From Pseudomonas sp. ANT_H4 (lineage in GTDB: Bacteria > Pseudomonadota > Gammaproteobacteria > Pseudomonadales > Pseudomonadaceae), in NCBI RefSeq assembly GCF_008369295.1, contig NZ_VOBG01000035.1:1-49894 (forward strand): a DNA stretch of 49,894 nucleotides. Direction: 5' to 3'. Both the position numbers and the translations under genes were made by a program. The notes below the pieces were generated by a model. The model searched no databases. It was not told the origin of the DNA and saw only the letters and a program-made list of their open reading frames with translations. Positions 18,401 to 26,800 of this stretch are shown in pieces. Each line of letters starts with the position of its first letter. The first letter of the stretch is position 1.

Positions 18401-21400
18401 GAGAAGGCACCATAGCCAAACTCAATACGCTCGGCGTTGATATCCAGACGCCCTCTACCGATACCGGCACCGCCGGCGATGACCGCTCCGGGTGCTCCCT
18501 CGGAGCCCTGCCAGATCAAATGGGCGGTGTGGATAGTGGCCACATCGTTGGCATCACCGGAACCGTAAATCGCCGGGGTGGACAACAGGAAATTGTCCAG
18601 GCGCGACTTGCCAGTCTGAGGGTCGTAAGTGTCGAGAGTCGTGGTGCCGTAGAAGTTGAAGGCCTTGCTGGCCGACAGTTGCAGGGTTTCCAGGGTCGGC
18701 GCACCGAACTGGGTATCGCCACGCAACAAGCGATCGAGCACCTGCTGGTTGAGGGTCAGGCCGGCCGGCAACACGTTGCGTGCTGCGGCATCGGCCAGGC
18801 CCGCGGTGCTGCCGACGTTGATATTGCTCAAGGCCAGCGCCAGGTGACGAGTGCCGTAGCGCACCTGGTCGCCCAGCTCCAAGGCTGTGTCGGTTGCCGC
18901 GACGATGCTGCCCTGCGAATAGAGCGAGGTTTGCCCCGAGCAACTGCCAGTGGCACAGACACCAATCTGAATACCGCCGGTCTTGATATCCCCCGCATTA
19001 ACGTAGGGCAGCACATTGAGCAGGCCGTTGGACACCGCCAGCATGTTGGGCACGCCTTTGTAGACAAAACCATCACGGGCATCATAGGACGCCGCCCCCT
19101 GCCCGATGGTATTGATTGACGCGCCCTGCTCGATCACGATATCGCCGCTACCGGCTACCAAAATCACCTCCGGCGCCGCCAGGGTCACACCGGCTCGCAA
19201 CAGGATCGAACCACCCGGGGCGTTTTCCCCCCGTGCAAATTCGATGGTGTTGCCACCCTGGCCATAAAGCACCATCGATAGGCCACCCACCAGCAGGCGC
19301 TTGGCCCCCAGGGCGTTGAGGCTTTGGGCATCCACGGTCAAGCCGGTGAACCCTGGATCAAACGGTTTGCTGGCATCGACGATCTGCATATCGCCAAGTG
19401 ACCGGTTGATCAGCGCCACCGTACCGCCGAAGCCTCCTGGCGCTGCATCAAAGCGGCCAATGCCCTTGAACGAAAACGTATCGCTGCCGCCCCCGACATT
19501 CATCGCCAGCTTGAGGGTCTTGGCATCCATCGGCAGCAAAGGTCGTGGCACACCGAGCTTGGCGGCATCGGCGATGGCGAATTGGGTGTAACCGGTTTCG
19601 TTGTACTGGGAATAACGTCGCAAGGTGTCGGCCGACGTCAGGATCACTTGGCTGACCAGGTCGTTCTGGATACCGGTGTTAATAATCGACAAACGCCCTA
19701 CCGTGGACCATGAGCCGTTGCGCATTGGCGTGGCACCAGCGTCACTGCCCAGCCCGGCCAAGCCATTGATCTCAACCCGGAACGCCCCCGGCATCAGCGC
19801 ATAAGTGGATGGCATCAAGGTGTAAGTACCGGCCGGCAGCCCCGAAACCCCGGCACCGATGGTGATCTGCTGACCGACCAGTGGCGCCACCGCACCGCCC
19901 TCGGCGGCCACCGGCGCATACCCCGGCTGAGCGCCAGGCACGATGGCGTACACCGGGTTGGTGTTCAGCCCCGGCAGCGCAAACCCGCCATTGGCCCCGA
20001 ACTGCACCAGCGGGTTGTAGCGCGCATCGGTGGAACCGCCGCGCCCGGAAATAAACCCGGCCCCTAACAGTTCACCACCGCCGGAAAGGTCCAGGACAGC
20101 CTCGGGCAATACCACCACGGACTTGCCGCCCAGGATCACCCCGACCGTCAGGTCGCCGCTGCCAATCACCACCCCACCCTGCCCCACGAAATTCACAGTC
20201 TTGCCGTTGTAGCGATAGGTCTGGCCATCCACCGTACCGCCATACGGCAATACCAGGCCCCGGCCACTGACCGAGGTCAGACTGCCGGGTAACAGCTCGA
20301 CCCTGGTACTGCCCAGGTTGCCGAGTTCGATCACCCCCAAGGGCGCACGCAGCACGCCGCCTTGTTTGATAGTAGCGGCGCCCAGTTGCAGGCGCCCGAA
20401 CACCGAGTACGGCGCGACACCTGTATCGCTGCCAACTTTCTCGATGGTCAGGGTGCGCGTTGGGTCGAACTCCTTTTTCTGGTTATTGCCGCCCAGAGAG
20501 CCTACCAATACCTGAGCGCTGATCCCGCTGCCAGGGTAGATTCGGGCCGCGCGCAAGGTCAGGTCGCCCGCCGATTCCAGTATCGTGCTGAAGCCTTCTG
20601 TCACCGCGCCATCACGACCAGCGAGGAACCGCAGATCACCACGGCTGTTGAGGTGTACCTGATCAAAACCCGAATTGAGTGCGAAAAACACCTCACCACG
20701 AATATCCAGCAAGTCGCTGTCGAGCGTGAACAGGCCTTGGCCTGGTATCGCGGGCTTCTGCGCTGATGACGGCGAAATCAGGAAGTTTTCGTTTCTGAGC
20801 GGCGAGAGTATTCCGCTGAGCACTACATGGGGCGCATTAAGGCTAACCTGCGAGGTGTTCGAAGCTCCTAGGGCCAAGCCCATACCACCGGAATACAGTT
20901 CCAGGCTTTGTCCCATGTTCAGTGATACATCACCGGCAAATGACAGTGTTCGGCTCAACAAGGCGAGACTGTCGAAACCACCGGCTATCACTTGATCTGC
21001 CCCGAGCCGCCCATGACCATAAATCAGCGAGTCGGCAGCTGACTCGGCAGTATCGGGTAAGATATTGGCCCGGTGGACCTGGCTGAGAATCATCTCGCGG
21101 GGGGCCAGAACCCGATCGTTGGCATAGGCTCTTTGGTAATACACAGACTCCAGCGCCAGCGCCAGGCGCCCACCCGCGGCTCCCTTGCCACCGGCCTTGG
21201 CCACAATGCTGCCGTCCAGGTACAGGCCATTGTTGGAAGCAAAGGCAATACTGCCGCCATTGCTCGCCACCAGCGTGCGTCCCTGCCCCGGAATATCCAA
21301 CAGCGCCTGAGTGCCAGAAGCATCCAGCCGCGCGCCTTCGCGTACCACTACAAACAAGTCGCTGGCCTTGGCGATGCCGGTGGCCGGGTTGATATCACCG

Positions 21401-24400
21401 CCGATGGTGATCTGGCCGCCGTTGCGCACTTGGCCGTAAAGCCCGCCGCGATTGTTCACCGCGGTTACGGAGCGGGCTGCCACATCAATCAATGCCTGCT
21501 CGCCAATCCAAATCGAGCGACCGTGGCCGATGGCATCGACCTTTTCGGAGTCAGTCGTACTTATGCCCGCGACGCTGACGCTACCACCCCAGGCGTTAAG
21601 CGTGCCATTGACGGTCAGTTGGCCGATACTGCGCAGGTTGATGGCCTGGCCAGGATCGACACTAATCACTGCGCCCTGACCCACTGTCAGGGCGGTGGTC
21701 GCCATCTGCGCGGCCGTGGAGTCCTGATACCCGGCGGCCAGGTTCAGGCTGGCACCACGGCGTTGGGTCAGCACACCCTTGGTCGCATCTTCCTGATACA
21801 GCTGCGGGGTCCAGCGTTCCAGGGTCGTGGCAGGGTCGCTACCGCTCGGCGTAGTCGCCGCCTGTTCCCCTAAACGGTAGACCGGCATGCTGACGTCGAC
21901 CTTGGTCCCATCGGCGACGATCAGACCTTCATTGCCGGTGATGTCATAGGCCGAGAAACCCTTGTTGAAGAAGTCACCGGCCAGTTGCAAGGTACCGGCC
22001 TGCGGCACGCTGGCGTTATTACCAACCAGCATCTTTTGGGCTTGCAGGGCCAGAGTGCCACCGCCACTGACGCCATAGCCGCGAATATCACCGCCCAACT
22101 CCAGTGCACCAAAGGCGCCCAGGGTCACGCTGCCGCCCTTGCCGCCGCTGACCGTGCCGTCCAGGCCGATGGTTGCGCCGGAGGACACACTCACCAGGCT
22201 ACCGGCCGCCAGTTTCACGTCACCGGTACTGCGCAGCGACACGTTGCCGCCGTTTATATAGGCCACACCGTCGGTGATCGAAGGGTCCAGCGCCAGGTTG
22301 TTCCAGCGCCCAGAGGCATCCAGCTTGACCCCATCGGCGACACTGACTCCCGCCAAGCCCGGCAGGATCACATCGGTGACAACGTTGTTGCCATTGAGAT
22401 AAATCTGACTGAGCACGTTCCCGGCATTGATACTGCCACCGTGGGCAGTCAGGTTGGCGTTGACCTTGACCCCGGGTGCATACAGGGTGATATCGCCACC
22501 GTCCGCCACCTTGAGCGCACCGTTGACCTCAATCTGCTGCTTGGCCCCCACCTTGATGGCGCCCAACTGGTAGCCGTTGAGCTGGTCACTGTCGAGCACC
22601 AGCTTGCCCTGACGCTCGGCCGGTAGCGCAGTGCTCAGATCCAGGCCATCGGCAATTTTTTGCGAGTTGCCCTCGATCAGCACCTGGTTCGTGGTCGGGG
22701 TCAAGGCGTAACGCAAGGTGCCGGTGCTTTTATTGAAGATCGGCATGTACTGGCCAATGATCAGCTGCGCACGCTGGGCCATTGCCTTCTGCGACTGCTG
22801 ATAACCATCGAGGTTGATATTGGGCGCCAGGGTCTGGCGATCACCCTGGAACACGTCGCTGATCAACTGCCCTTCCAGCACCGCATTGGTCGTGCCCACC
22901 ACCAGCTTGCCAGCATCGCGGCCCACGGTATAACCGGCCTCATAGCGGCGTTGCGAGGCGATCAGCGGATTGTAATAAAGATCGGTGCGGCCCCAACGTG
23001 TACTGCTGTCTTCAAAGCCCTTGTAGAACCCGGTGTACAGAATGTCCCCCGGTGCTTTCGACAGTTCATAGAGCCGACCATCAGGGCCCTTGAGCCAGGT
23101 TTGCTGGATATAACCGGCCTGCACATCGACGGTACCTCCCGACAGATTGATCTGGGCGCCCTGCTGGGTCACCACGTCCTTGCCGGTAAAGGTCACGGTG
23201 CCGCCCTGGGCCATCCACTCGCCCACCGAGTGGCCTTGAGTGCCGAGGTAGCCGCCCACTTCCAACAGACCGCCTGCAGTGTACCAACGATCCGTGGCAT
23301 AGCCGTTGGTGCCCGCGGGGACGAACACCAGCTCCCGCAAGTCGACCCACACATCATTGTTGATCAACTTGCCACTTTCCCGGTTGACCGGCGCGTCGCG
23401 CTGCTCGTTGCCCTGGACGTTGATCTTGATGTTGTTGGATTGCATCGACACCTTGACGCCGATAGCACCAGACACATCGATCATCGAGCCATCGCGCACC
23501 AGGCTGCGCTGGCTGGCGCTGACTACCACCTGACCGCCGGTGGCCAGGGTAATCGAGCCTTTCTGGAAGTCCACGGTGCTGGCGCTGACGATCTCGATCC
23601 GCGACTGGTCGGTGCGATCGGCGACGCTGCTCAGATTATTGAACTGCCCGGTGATCAGGTTGGCCGCATGGCCGTCGAGCTTGATCAGGCCGTTGTCCTT
23701 CTGGCTGTTGAGGGCGGTGCTGCCACTGCTGTCCAGCAGAATCGCGCTGGTGCTGCCCTGGCCCAGGGTCACGCTACCGGTGCTGTCGCTGGCCGAGTTG
23801 AGCAGATGGATGGTGCCGCGAGTGTCCACCGAGGTACTGGCCAGGACCACGCCGTTCTGCTCTACCTGGTGCCCGGTGAGGGTGATATCGCCGGTGGAGG
23901 CCATGATCAAGCCGCTGTTGCTGACCTTGCCCGAAGTACTGCCGGCCTTGAGGCTGGTGGCCACTTCATTGCCACGGGTGGTGGAACGGTCATTGCCCGC
24001 CGTGCCGACACCGCGCCGGATATAAAAACTGTCGCCCGCCGCCAGGGTGGTCTGGCCCTTGGCCGTGATGATGGTGCCGGCGTTTTCCACTTCCGAGCCC
24101 AGCAGCAAGGCGTAGCCGCCGGAGTCAGTGGACGTGGCCGGGGCATGAGTTTGGATCAACGCCCCGCGCTGCACCTCGACCTTGCCCGCCGCATCGGTAA
24201 AGGTTGGCTGGGTGCCATTGGCATCGACATAAATTCCGCGCAAGGTGAACTGGTCATCGGTGATGGTGGCCGCAGCCGCCACCAGGTTGCGTACGTTGAC
24301 CTGGCTGCTGCCGCTGAAGACCACACCGTTACGGTTCATGATCATCACCGTGCCGGCACCCTTGATCTGGCCCTGGATCTCACTGGGGCGAGCGTTAGGG

Positions 24401-24990
24401 TCATTGACCCGGTTGAGCAGCGCCCAGTTGGACTGCTGCTGGAAATCGACGGTGGTGTTGCGCCCGACGTTGAAGGTCTCCCAGTTGAGGATCGCCTTGT
24501 CAGCGGTCTGCTCGATGGTCACCGTGGTCTTGCCACCGGCCTGGCTCTGGGTCGGGCCCTTGGCATTGGTCCAGCCCTGGGTCAGGCTGTTATCAACCTG
24601 GAGCCCGCCCTTGCCGAGGCCATCGGGGATGGTCGAGATGTGCCCCAACGCTGCCTGCCGCCCCGCTGCCTGGGCTGCCTGTTGCGCGGCAATCGCCGCG
24701 ACGCTGGTGTTGAGGGTGCTCAGGGAGCGCTGCAACTGCTGGTTGACGCGGGCCTGCTGGGACAACGGCGGCGGCATCCCCGGCACCTGCGCCCCGGGAC
24801 GCGCCGCCGTCGCCGCCTGGGACGCGCCCTTGTCGGCGAACCAGCCGGAACTGAAGGCCGTGGCACCGTGGGCACTGCCCGCCACCAGCAGCAAGGCAAT
24901 GGCATGGGCCAGGGGCTTGAGGCGCAGGATCGTCTGACCGTTGCCAGGGCCTTGGGCATTCACGTTAACCGGTGGTTTGCAGCGGACCAT
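12427..24990 (-). CDS. pdtA: Giant TpsA-family exoprotein (filamentous haemagglutinin-like, PdtA-like)
   Basis: A 4187-aa exoprotein of two-partner secretion, normally exported across the outer membrane by a TpsB pore. An extended signal region ends near LLLVAGSAHG (about residue 42). The TPS/haemagglutination-activity domain follows (about 110-320), with LNWETFNVGRNTTVDFQQ, LLNRVNDPNARPSEIQGQI and the NRNGVVFSG motif. Thousands of residues of beta-helix-like, Gly/Asn/Ser/Val-rich repeats come next. The C-terminus has the DUF3739 pattern (FGGSIMGWSAAGDINAGRGS, then PAGDIDLIAPLGTVDAGEAG and SGNINIAALRVVNAANIQ). ATG at 24990 has AAGGAT upstream. Unusual features are three Cys pairs (C2012/C2017, about C3042, about C3093) and an AGT-rich segment at about 2771-2920. 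Position next to the DING/Hxc genes matches PdtA of P. aeruginosa, which is phosphate-regulated. No TpsB is in the window. Confidence 0.9.
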   Translation of the reverse strand: MVRCKPPVNVNAQGPGNGQTILRLKPLAHAIALLLVAGSAHGATAFSSGWFADKGASQAATAARPGAQVPGMPPPLSQQARVNQQLQRSLSTLNTSVAAIAAQQAAQAAGRQAALGHISTIPDGLGKGGLQVDNSLTQGWTNAKGPTQSQAGGKTTVTIEQTADKAILNWETFNVGRNTTVDFQQQSNWALLNRVNDPNARPSEIQGQIKGAGTVMIMNRNGVVFSGSSQVNVRNLVAAAATITDDQFTLRGIYVDANGTQPTFTDAAGKVEVQRGALIQTHAPATSTDSGGYALLLGSEVENAGTIITAKGQTTLAAGDSFYIRRGVGTAGNDRSTTRGNEVATSLKAGSTSGKVSNSGLIMASTGDITLTGHQVEQNGVVLASTSVDTRGTIHLLNSASDSTGSVTLGQGSTSAILLDSSGSTALNSQKDNGLIKLDGHAANLITGQFNNLSSVADRTDQSRIEIVSASTVDFQKGSITLATGGQVVVSASQRSLVRDGSMIDVSGAIGVKVSMQSNNIKINVQGNEQRDAPVNRESGKLINNDVWVDLRELVFVPAGTNGYATDRWYTAGGLLEVGGYLGTQGHSVGEWMAQGGTVTFTGKDVVTQQGAQINLSGGTVDVQAGYIQQTWLKGPDGRLYELSKAPGDILYTGFYKGFEDSSTRWGRTDLYYNPLIASQRRYEAGYTVGRDAGKLVVGTTNAVLEGQLISDVFQGDRQTLAPNINLDGYQQSQKAMAQRAQLIIGQYMPIFNKSTGTLRYALTPTTNQVLIEGNSQKIADGLDLSTALPAERQGKLVLDSDQLNGYQLGAIKVGAKQQIEVNGALKVADGGDITLYAPGVKVNANLTAHGGSINAGNVLSQIYLNGNNVVTDVILPGLAGVSVADGVKLDASGRWNNLALDPSITDGVAYINGGNVSLRSTGDVKLAAGSLVSVSSGATIGLDGTVSGGKGGSVTLGAFGALELGGDIRGYGVSGGGTLALQAQKMLVGNNASVPQAGTLQLAGDFFNKGFSAYDITGNEGLIVADGTKVDVSMPVYRLGEQAATTPSGSDPATTLERWTPQLYQEDATKGVLTQRRGASLNLAAGYQDSTAAQMATTALTVGQGAVISVDPGQAINLRSIGQLTVNGTLNAWGGSVSVAGISTTDSEKVDAIGHGRSIWIGEQALIDVAARSVTAVNNRGGLYGQVRNGGQITIGGDINPATGIAKASDLFVVVREGARLDASGTQALLDIPGQGRTLVASNGGSIAFASNNGLYLDGSIVAKAGGKGAAGGRLALALESVYYQRAYANDRVLAPREMILSQVHRANILPDTAESAADSLIYGHGRLGADQVIAGGFDSLALLSRTLSFAGDVSLNMGQSLELYSGGMGLALGASNTSQVSLNAPHVVLSGILSPLRNENFLISPSSAQKPAIPGQGLFTLDSDLLDIRGEVFFALNSGFDQVHLNSRGDLRFLAGRDGAVTEGFSTILESAGDLTLRAARIYPGSGISAQVLVGSLGGNNQKKEFDPTRTLTIEKVGSDTGVAPYSVFGRLQLGAATIKQGGVLRAPLGVIELGNLGSTRVELLPGSLTSVSGRGLVLPYGGTVDGQTYRYNGKTVNFVGQGGVVIGSGDLTVGVILGGKSVVVLPEAVLDLSGGGELLGAGFISGRGGSTDARYNPLVQFGANGGFALPGLNTNPVYAIVPGAQPGYAPVAAEGGAVAPLVGQQITIGAGVSGLPAGTYTLMPSTYALMPGAFRVEINGLAGLGSDAGATPMRNGSWSTVGRLSIINTGIQNDLVSQVILTSADTLRRYSQYNETGYTQFAIADAAKLGVPRPLLPMDAKTLKLAMNVGGGSDTFSFKGIGRFDAAPGGFGGTVALINRSLGDMQIVDASKPFDPGFTGLTVDAQSLNALGAKRLLVGGLSMVLYGQGGNTIEFARGENAPGGSILLRAGVTLAAPEVILVAGSGDIVIEQGASINTIGQGAASYDARDGFVYKGVPNMLAVSNGLLNVLPYVNAGDIKTGGIQIGVCATGSCSGQTSLYSQGSIVAATDTALELGDQVRYGTRHLALALSNINVGSTAGLADAAARNVLPAGLTLNQQVLDRLLRGDTQFGAPTLETLQLSASKAFNFYGTTTLDTYDPQTGKSRLDNFLLSTPAIYGSGDANDVATIHTAHLIWQGSEGAPGAVIAGGAGIGRGRLDINAERIEFGYGAFSQKSTTKTFDRLALGFANINLNASERITANHKGSLSVYQRQSGYDPVKGFQYIGGNLNILTPLMTGEAGSANRITAGGAIDVAASAGVRGTVNGLGAELSLQGDSIRLATAVVLPSGKVSLGARGDVILTGDALIDVAGRAIAFNDVTQYSWGGDVLLDSRTNNILQAVGSTIDLSATHNRAGKLRAMAVDAAGGIVDLQGKILGGSSGYYDAGGTLMPYQAGTVEIQAQRLGSSANLDQQFADLNQRLNGGQVFGSRSFQLKQGDLTIGNGLKAGTINVSVDNGSLLVTGRVDASGERVGSINLAGKHGLTLDGSAVLDAHGSKLRVDSYGKIIDSPNRAMVILGSGTGLLTLADGVRIDLRHGTDVVKGNDGRNRGTLELNAPRLINLDGTSNDIAIDAHGQLNIQGARSITLNGMISYDDAEVKTDSTASGRPYQVIDQNYLEKKHDLSVKFIDAALLNNNLRQNKLAGLNNATYADAFHLRPGVEIVSKTPDGDLVVQGDLDLSGFRYASLNPHIKKTDDVYGSGESGSLTLRASGDLNIYGSINDGFAPPPETVDDKGWVLLPGIDFTGGDIVVPGHGVTLADGTAFPAGTVLNYDLPIKGMTMAAGTRLPVRATLTQDLVLPSGTVLAASVLDASGNVLLAAGTLLSQAHTLVAGSQLEAGSLLAQGTKFGAMTWPKGVPLPSVDAATRATDNIVTLNGNIPLPRGALIPSGTNIKLLAGADSVQLRAQVAGKPNRLWAISPMLAEGSQSWSLRLVAGADTEAADSRILQAHPRSGDLHLADSHYGMFAKQLPPEGVQTWTAQAILDLGPDGEGLDIKEGEPIDQKLFDDLSLGTVADFCLSSAEYCAIKAQYVWTQVAVDDLGVEEGTVITDAIVKEFNNPTMHSVEDLCAQLPSYCLSLSVTKYAAVPSSTRFSVIRTGTGDLELLSASNLSMDSLYGVYTAGTSSTSTYKGDPYNQPKALGRGKTVLNDPGSYFEQFVNGDTGSLYRAWYPEAGGNLTMNVGGNLTGNIVAPLNSGFFRPNPLDAGTDSASVGNWLWRQGSADVNVGGQPQPTAWWINFGSYTADNDLASKAASADQLVGFTGFGTLGGGDLDIQVAGDAGLLQRMAGNAMRSSANPRSQGLVLAVGSTGRVASDGSLQLTGGGDLRVRIGGAVNPASDLLVGGQNGMLVNLRGNAQLLGGALGQIDLHYGSVKEDHGAGETRAFDALQATRGRAVGGMTLVPGDATFSLATLGDVVLQDVVDPGRVELLNSSPFTRGSKEQGNLEHGIGTSWFSLWTERTAIDLFSAGGNLTPNTGGIASDLAIVYPSIVRATAASGSFYYGKAAASPQFDLDYSSALLLAPGAHGQLQFLANDSIYAGGMFVTPSSADPSVMATPSRPAFVGRVNSEVAVDGSNLSANGSPANGNPLPLFVFGSASASTTSNRSTDPARFYAVTGDLVGVTSGRIISFDSGPTYLHTGQTWYEGGAPVWMMAGRDIVSSGSRFNTIPSPENALSTGNLFIHNSPNDISIVSAGRDILYSNFQVAGPGTLELTAGRNILMSGGDVLKGGEVSVTSLGPVAPGDNRPGASIVMQAGAGPNGPDYRRFVEAYLNPANLAQPGEALSIQGRKVAKTYENELVTWLAERFGFEGDSEQARAYYTALSAEQQRVFAREVYFTELKAAGREYNQDGGARQGSYVRGRAAIAALFPDKDVAGNTITYKGDITLFGGSGVHTNFGGSIQMLTPGGGQTFGIEGAAPPASAGVITQGAGDIQLYSMGSILLGQSRIMTTFGGSIMGWSAAGDINAGRGSKTTVVYTPPKRVYDGWGNVTLSPSVPSTGAGIATLNPIPEVPAGDIDLIAPLGTVDAGEAGIRVSGNINIAALRVVNAANIQTQGKSSGVPVSAAVNTGAMSSASAAGAAASQAAEDAARNQQAAARGDRASIVTVEVLGFGTEPVPRGQEDARRAPVYNPDSPVQVLGAGPLSEQARARLTDEERGQISL

Positions 24991-25084
24991 CTGGAATCAT
25001 CCTTCTTTGTTATTGCTCATGGGCGACTGGCGACGCGCGTCACGTATGGGAGTTAGGCGGTTGGCGAGGGGCGGGACTGAACAT

Positions 25085-25102
25085 CTGTCATCGAAAATTC
25101 AT
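25085..25102 (+). promoter_or_regulatory. CTGTCAT-containing site upstream of the TpsA-type gene (possible Pho box)
   Basis: CTGTCAT-CGAA-AATTCAT matches 11 of 14 positions of the two-unit Pho box. It lies about 95-112 bases upstream of the exoprotein start but points the other way from the gene. The surrounding ACATCTGTCATCG is identical to sequence upstream of the DING gene. Weak evidence on its own. Confidence 0.3.
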
Positions 25103-25127
25103 ATAAGGCTGATACTTGACGCAGGGT

Positions 25128-25145
25128 TTGACGGATGTCCGTCAA
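25128..25145. promoter_or_regulatory. Perfect 8-bp palindrome, candidate operator
   Basis: TTGACGGA-TG-TCCGTCAA, about 138-155 bases upstream of the exoprotein start. A further TTGACG occurs at 25117-25122, so TTGACG appears twice in direct orientation 11 bases apart. This looks like a regulator binding site; I do not recognise which one. Confidence 0.35.
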
Positions 25146-25210
25146 CCGACTGTGGGTGCCCAAGATCTTTGAAGGCAAAACCTGGCTACGAAAAATAAAG
25201 AGGCACCTGC

Positions 25211-25244
25211 AAAAAAATCAGCAACGGCACAGGCCGTTGCTGAT
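25211..25244 (-). terminator. Rho-independent terminator of the DING gene
   Basis: On the minus strand, ATCAGCAACGGC and GCCGTTGCTGAT form a perfect 12-bp stem around a four-base loop, followed by seven T's (the A-tract at 25211-25217). It begins 30 bases after the DING stop and separates that gene from the exoprotein gene. Confidence 0.93.
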
Positions 25245-25273
25245 TGGGTGTCGCGGGTCGGTGAAAGCGTGGG

Positions 25274-26500
25274 TTACAGCGGACGACCGATGGCGTTGCA
25301 GGTGTTGGATTTGCCAATACTCAGGTCGCTGGCAGCAGTGATGAAAGTTTCACGAACTGCATCTTTCCAAGCCTTCGGCAGTGGCACGAAGCGGTTGTTG
25401 TTGATGGCGGTGTCGTTGTTGACCGCGTTGCCGTAGTGACGGGTGAAGAACGCGCGCACTTGCGAGGTCTGAGTGGCGTCGGCGTAGCACTGGCTGAACA
25501 CCAGGTTGGTGAAGCCAAGGATCGGATAGCCGCTGTCTGGATAGGCCACTACGCTTGGATCAGTAGTGCTGGTGGTAGCAGCGAACACCGGTACCCAGGC
25601 GTTCGGGTTGGCGCGGTTGATTACGGCAGGTACTGCTACTACAGAGATAGCGGTAGAAACGTTACCTGGAGCAGGCGAAACACCGGCAACGGTAGCGACT
25701 TTGGTAGCGTCATCAAGGCCAGCCAAGGTAGGCGCAGCGTAATCCGGGCTCATGTAAGTGATTCGGCCTTCGGCGAAGTTCAGCGTGCTCATCACACCTT
25801 CGCTGGTGTCTTTATAGGTTTCTGGCGGGGTGGTAGTGCTGCCCGGAATCGGCTGTTGCAGGGGGTTGAGGGCAGTCGTCGGCAGACCGCCGGAGAAGCT
25901 ACTGCCGAACGCCTGAGTCACGGCGAAGGTGCCGCCTTCCAGGGATGGTTTGCACTTGGCGTTAAGGAAGCGAGTGAACAGTTCAGTGGTACCGCTGTTC
26001 TCTTTGCGATAAACCAGGGTGATTGGGCCGGTACGACCGGCGCCGCTGATCTGGCTCCAGTCGGTCCGACGCCCCGAGAACACACCGCACAGATCGTCAA
26101 CGCTGAGGTTGACCGCATTGGCACCAGCCTTGTTGAAGGCAATGGCAACCGAAGTAGCCACCGAGGGCACCTGAATCAGCGGGCCCCAGGTAGGTTGCTT
26201 GTTAGTGCCATAGGTGGTCAGTTCAGCAGTTGTCAGCTTGGAATCGCTACCCGCCCAGTGCACGTTTTTGTTGGTAACACCGGCTACGAACTTGCGGTAG
26301 TCGTTGGTCAGGAACGCTGCCTTGCCGTTGCCGCTGCCCACACCGATGTAGGGGGCGAAACCGGCAGTCAGTACACCAGAAGTCTGGTACAGCGGTTGTG
26401 GCAAGGTAGCGCCGCCGCCGTTGATGTCAGCCAGTGCAGCCTGGGCCGAGCAGAGGGCCGCGAGGGTCATGGATACCGCGAGAACGTTGCGCTTAAACAT
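25274..26500 (-). CDS. DING protein (PstS-like phosphate-binding protein / LapA-type phosphatase)
   Basis: A 408-aa protein with a 24-residue signal peptide (ending SAQAALA), leaving a mature N-terminus DINGGGATLPQPLYQT, the defining DING sequence. The fold is the two-domain PstS Venus-flytrap. Likely phosphate ligands lie in GGATLPQ, GVGSGNG, HWAGSDSKL and KENSGTTELF. Four cysteines (DLCGVF, AKCKPS, SQCYAD, NTCNA) are consistent with the two disulfides of DING proteins. ATG at 26500 has AGGAG about 8 bases before it. It lies directly after hxcS. In P. aeruginosa the equivalent gene encodes LapA, a low-molecular-weight alkaline phosphatase exported by Hxc. The binding versus phosphatase role cannot be settled from sequence. 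Confidence 0.93.
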   Translation of the reverse strand: MFKRNVLAVSMTLAALCSAQAALADINGGGATLPQPLYQTSGVLTAGFAPYIGVGSGNGKAAFLTNDYRKFVAGVTNKNVHWAGSDSKLTTAELTTYGTNKQPTWGPLIQVPSVATSVAIAFNKAGANAVNLSVDDLCGVFSGRRTDWSQISGAGRTGPITLVYRKENSGTTELFTRFLNAKCKPSLEGGTFAVTQAFGSSFSGGLPTTALNPLQQPIPGSTTTPPETYKDTSEGVMSTLNFAEGRITYMSPDYAAPTLAGLDDATKVATVAGVSPAPGNVSTAISVVAVPAVINRANPNAWVPVFAATTSTTDPSVVAYPDSGYPILGFTNLVFSQCYADATQTSQVRAFFTRHYGNAVNNDTAINNNRFVPLPKAWKDAVRETFITAASDLSIGKSNTCNAIGRPL

Positions 26501-26631
26501 GAAGAAGCTCCTTTCATCGTGTTTGTACGTTGGGTAGTGGGTTCTTGCATGACGCCATGGCGCTCGGGTTTCAAGCCTTGATTCAGAGGGCTCTAGGGGT
26601 GAGGCCATAGCGAAGAAGTTCGCAGTTTCCG

Positions 26632-26649
26632 ATGACAGATGTAGGAAAA
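26632..26649 (-). promoter_or_regulatory. Candidate Pho box, proximal to the DING gene
   Basis: On the minus strand TTTTCCT-ACAT-CTGTCAT matches the 7-4-7 Pho box layout, with the downstream unit perfect (11 of 14 positions overall). It points toward the DING start about 130-150 bases away. DING genes of pseudomonads are PhoB-controlled in phosphate limitation (family knowledge). Confidence 0.45.
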
Positions 26650-26800
26650 AACCTCGGGAGGAAAGGCTTGATTTTTAAAAAGATTCTCGGGTGTTTTGGC
26701 AACAAAACCGGGCTGTTTCAACCCAGGTGACAGCGAGGTTTCAAGAGGTTTTTTCGGCCCTGGGCTGGAGGCAGCGCGGGCCGTGTCGAGGGGTAGGCAG

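Noticed and set aside
22660..25056. 798-codon plus-strand frame opposite the exoprotein N-terminus
   Set aside because: Antisense to the well-supported TPS domain. The composition is rich in Gly/Ala/His/Arg without known motifs; a mirror frame of the repetitive gene.
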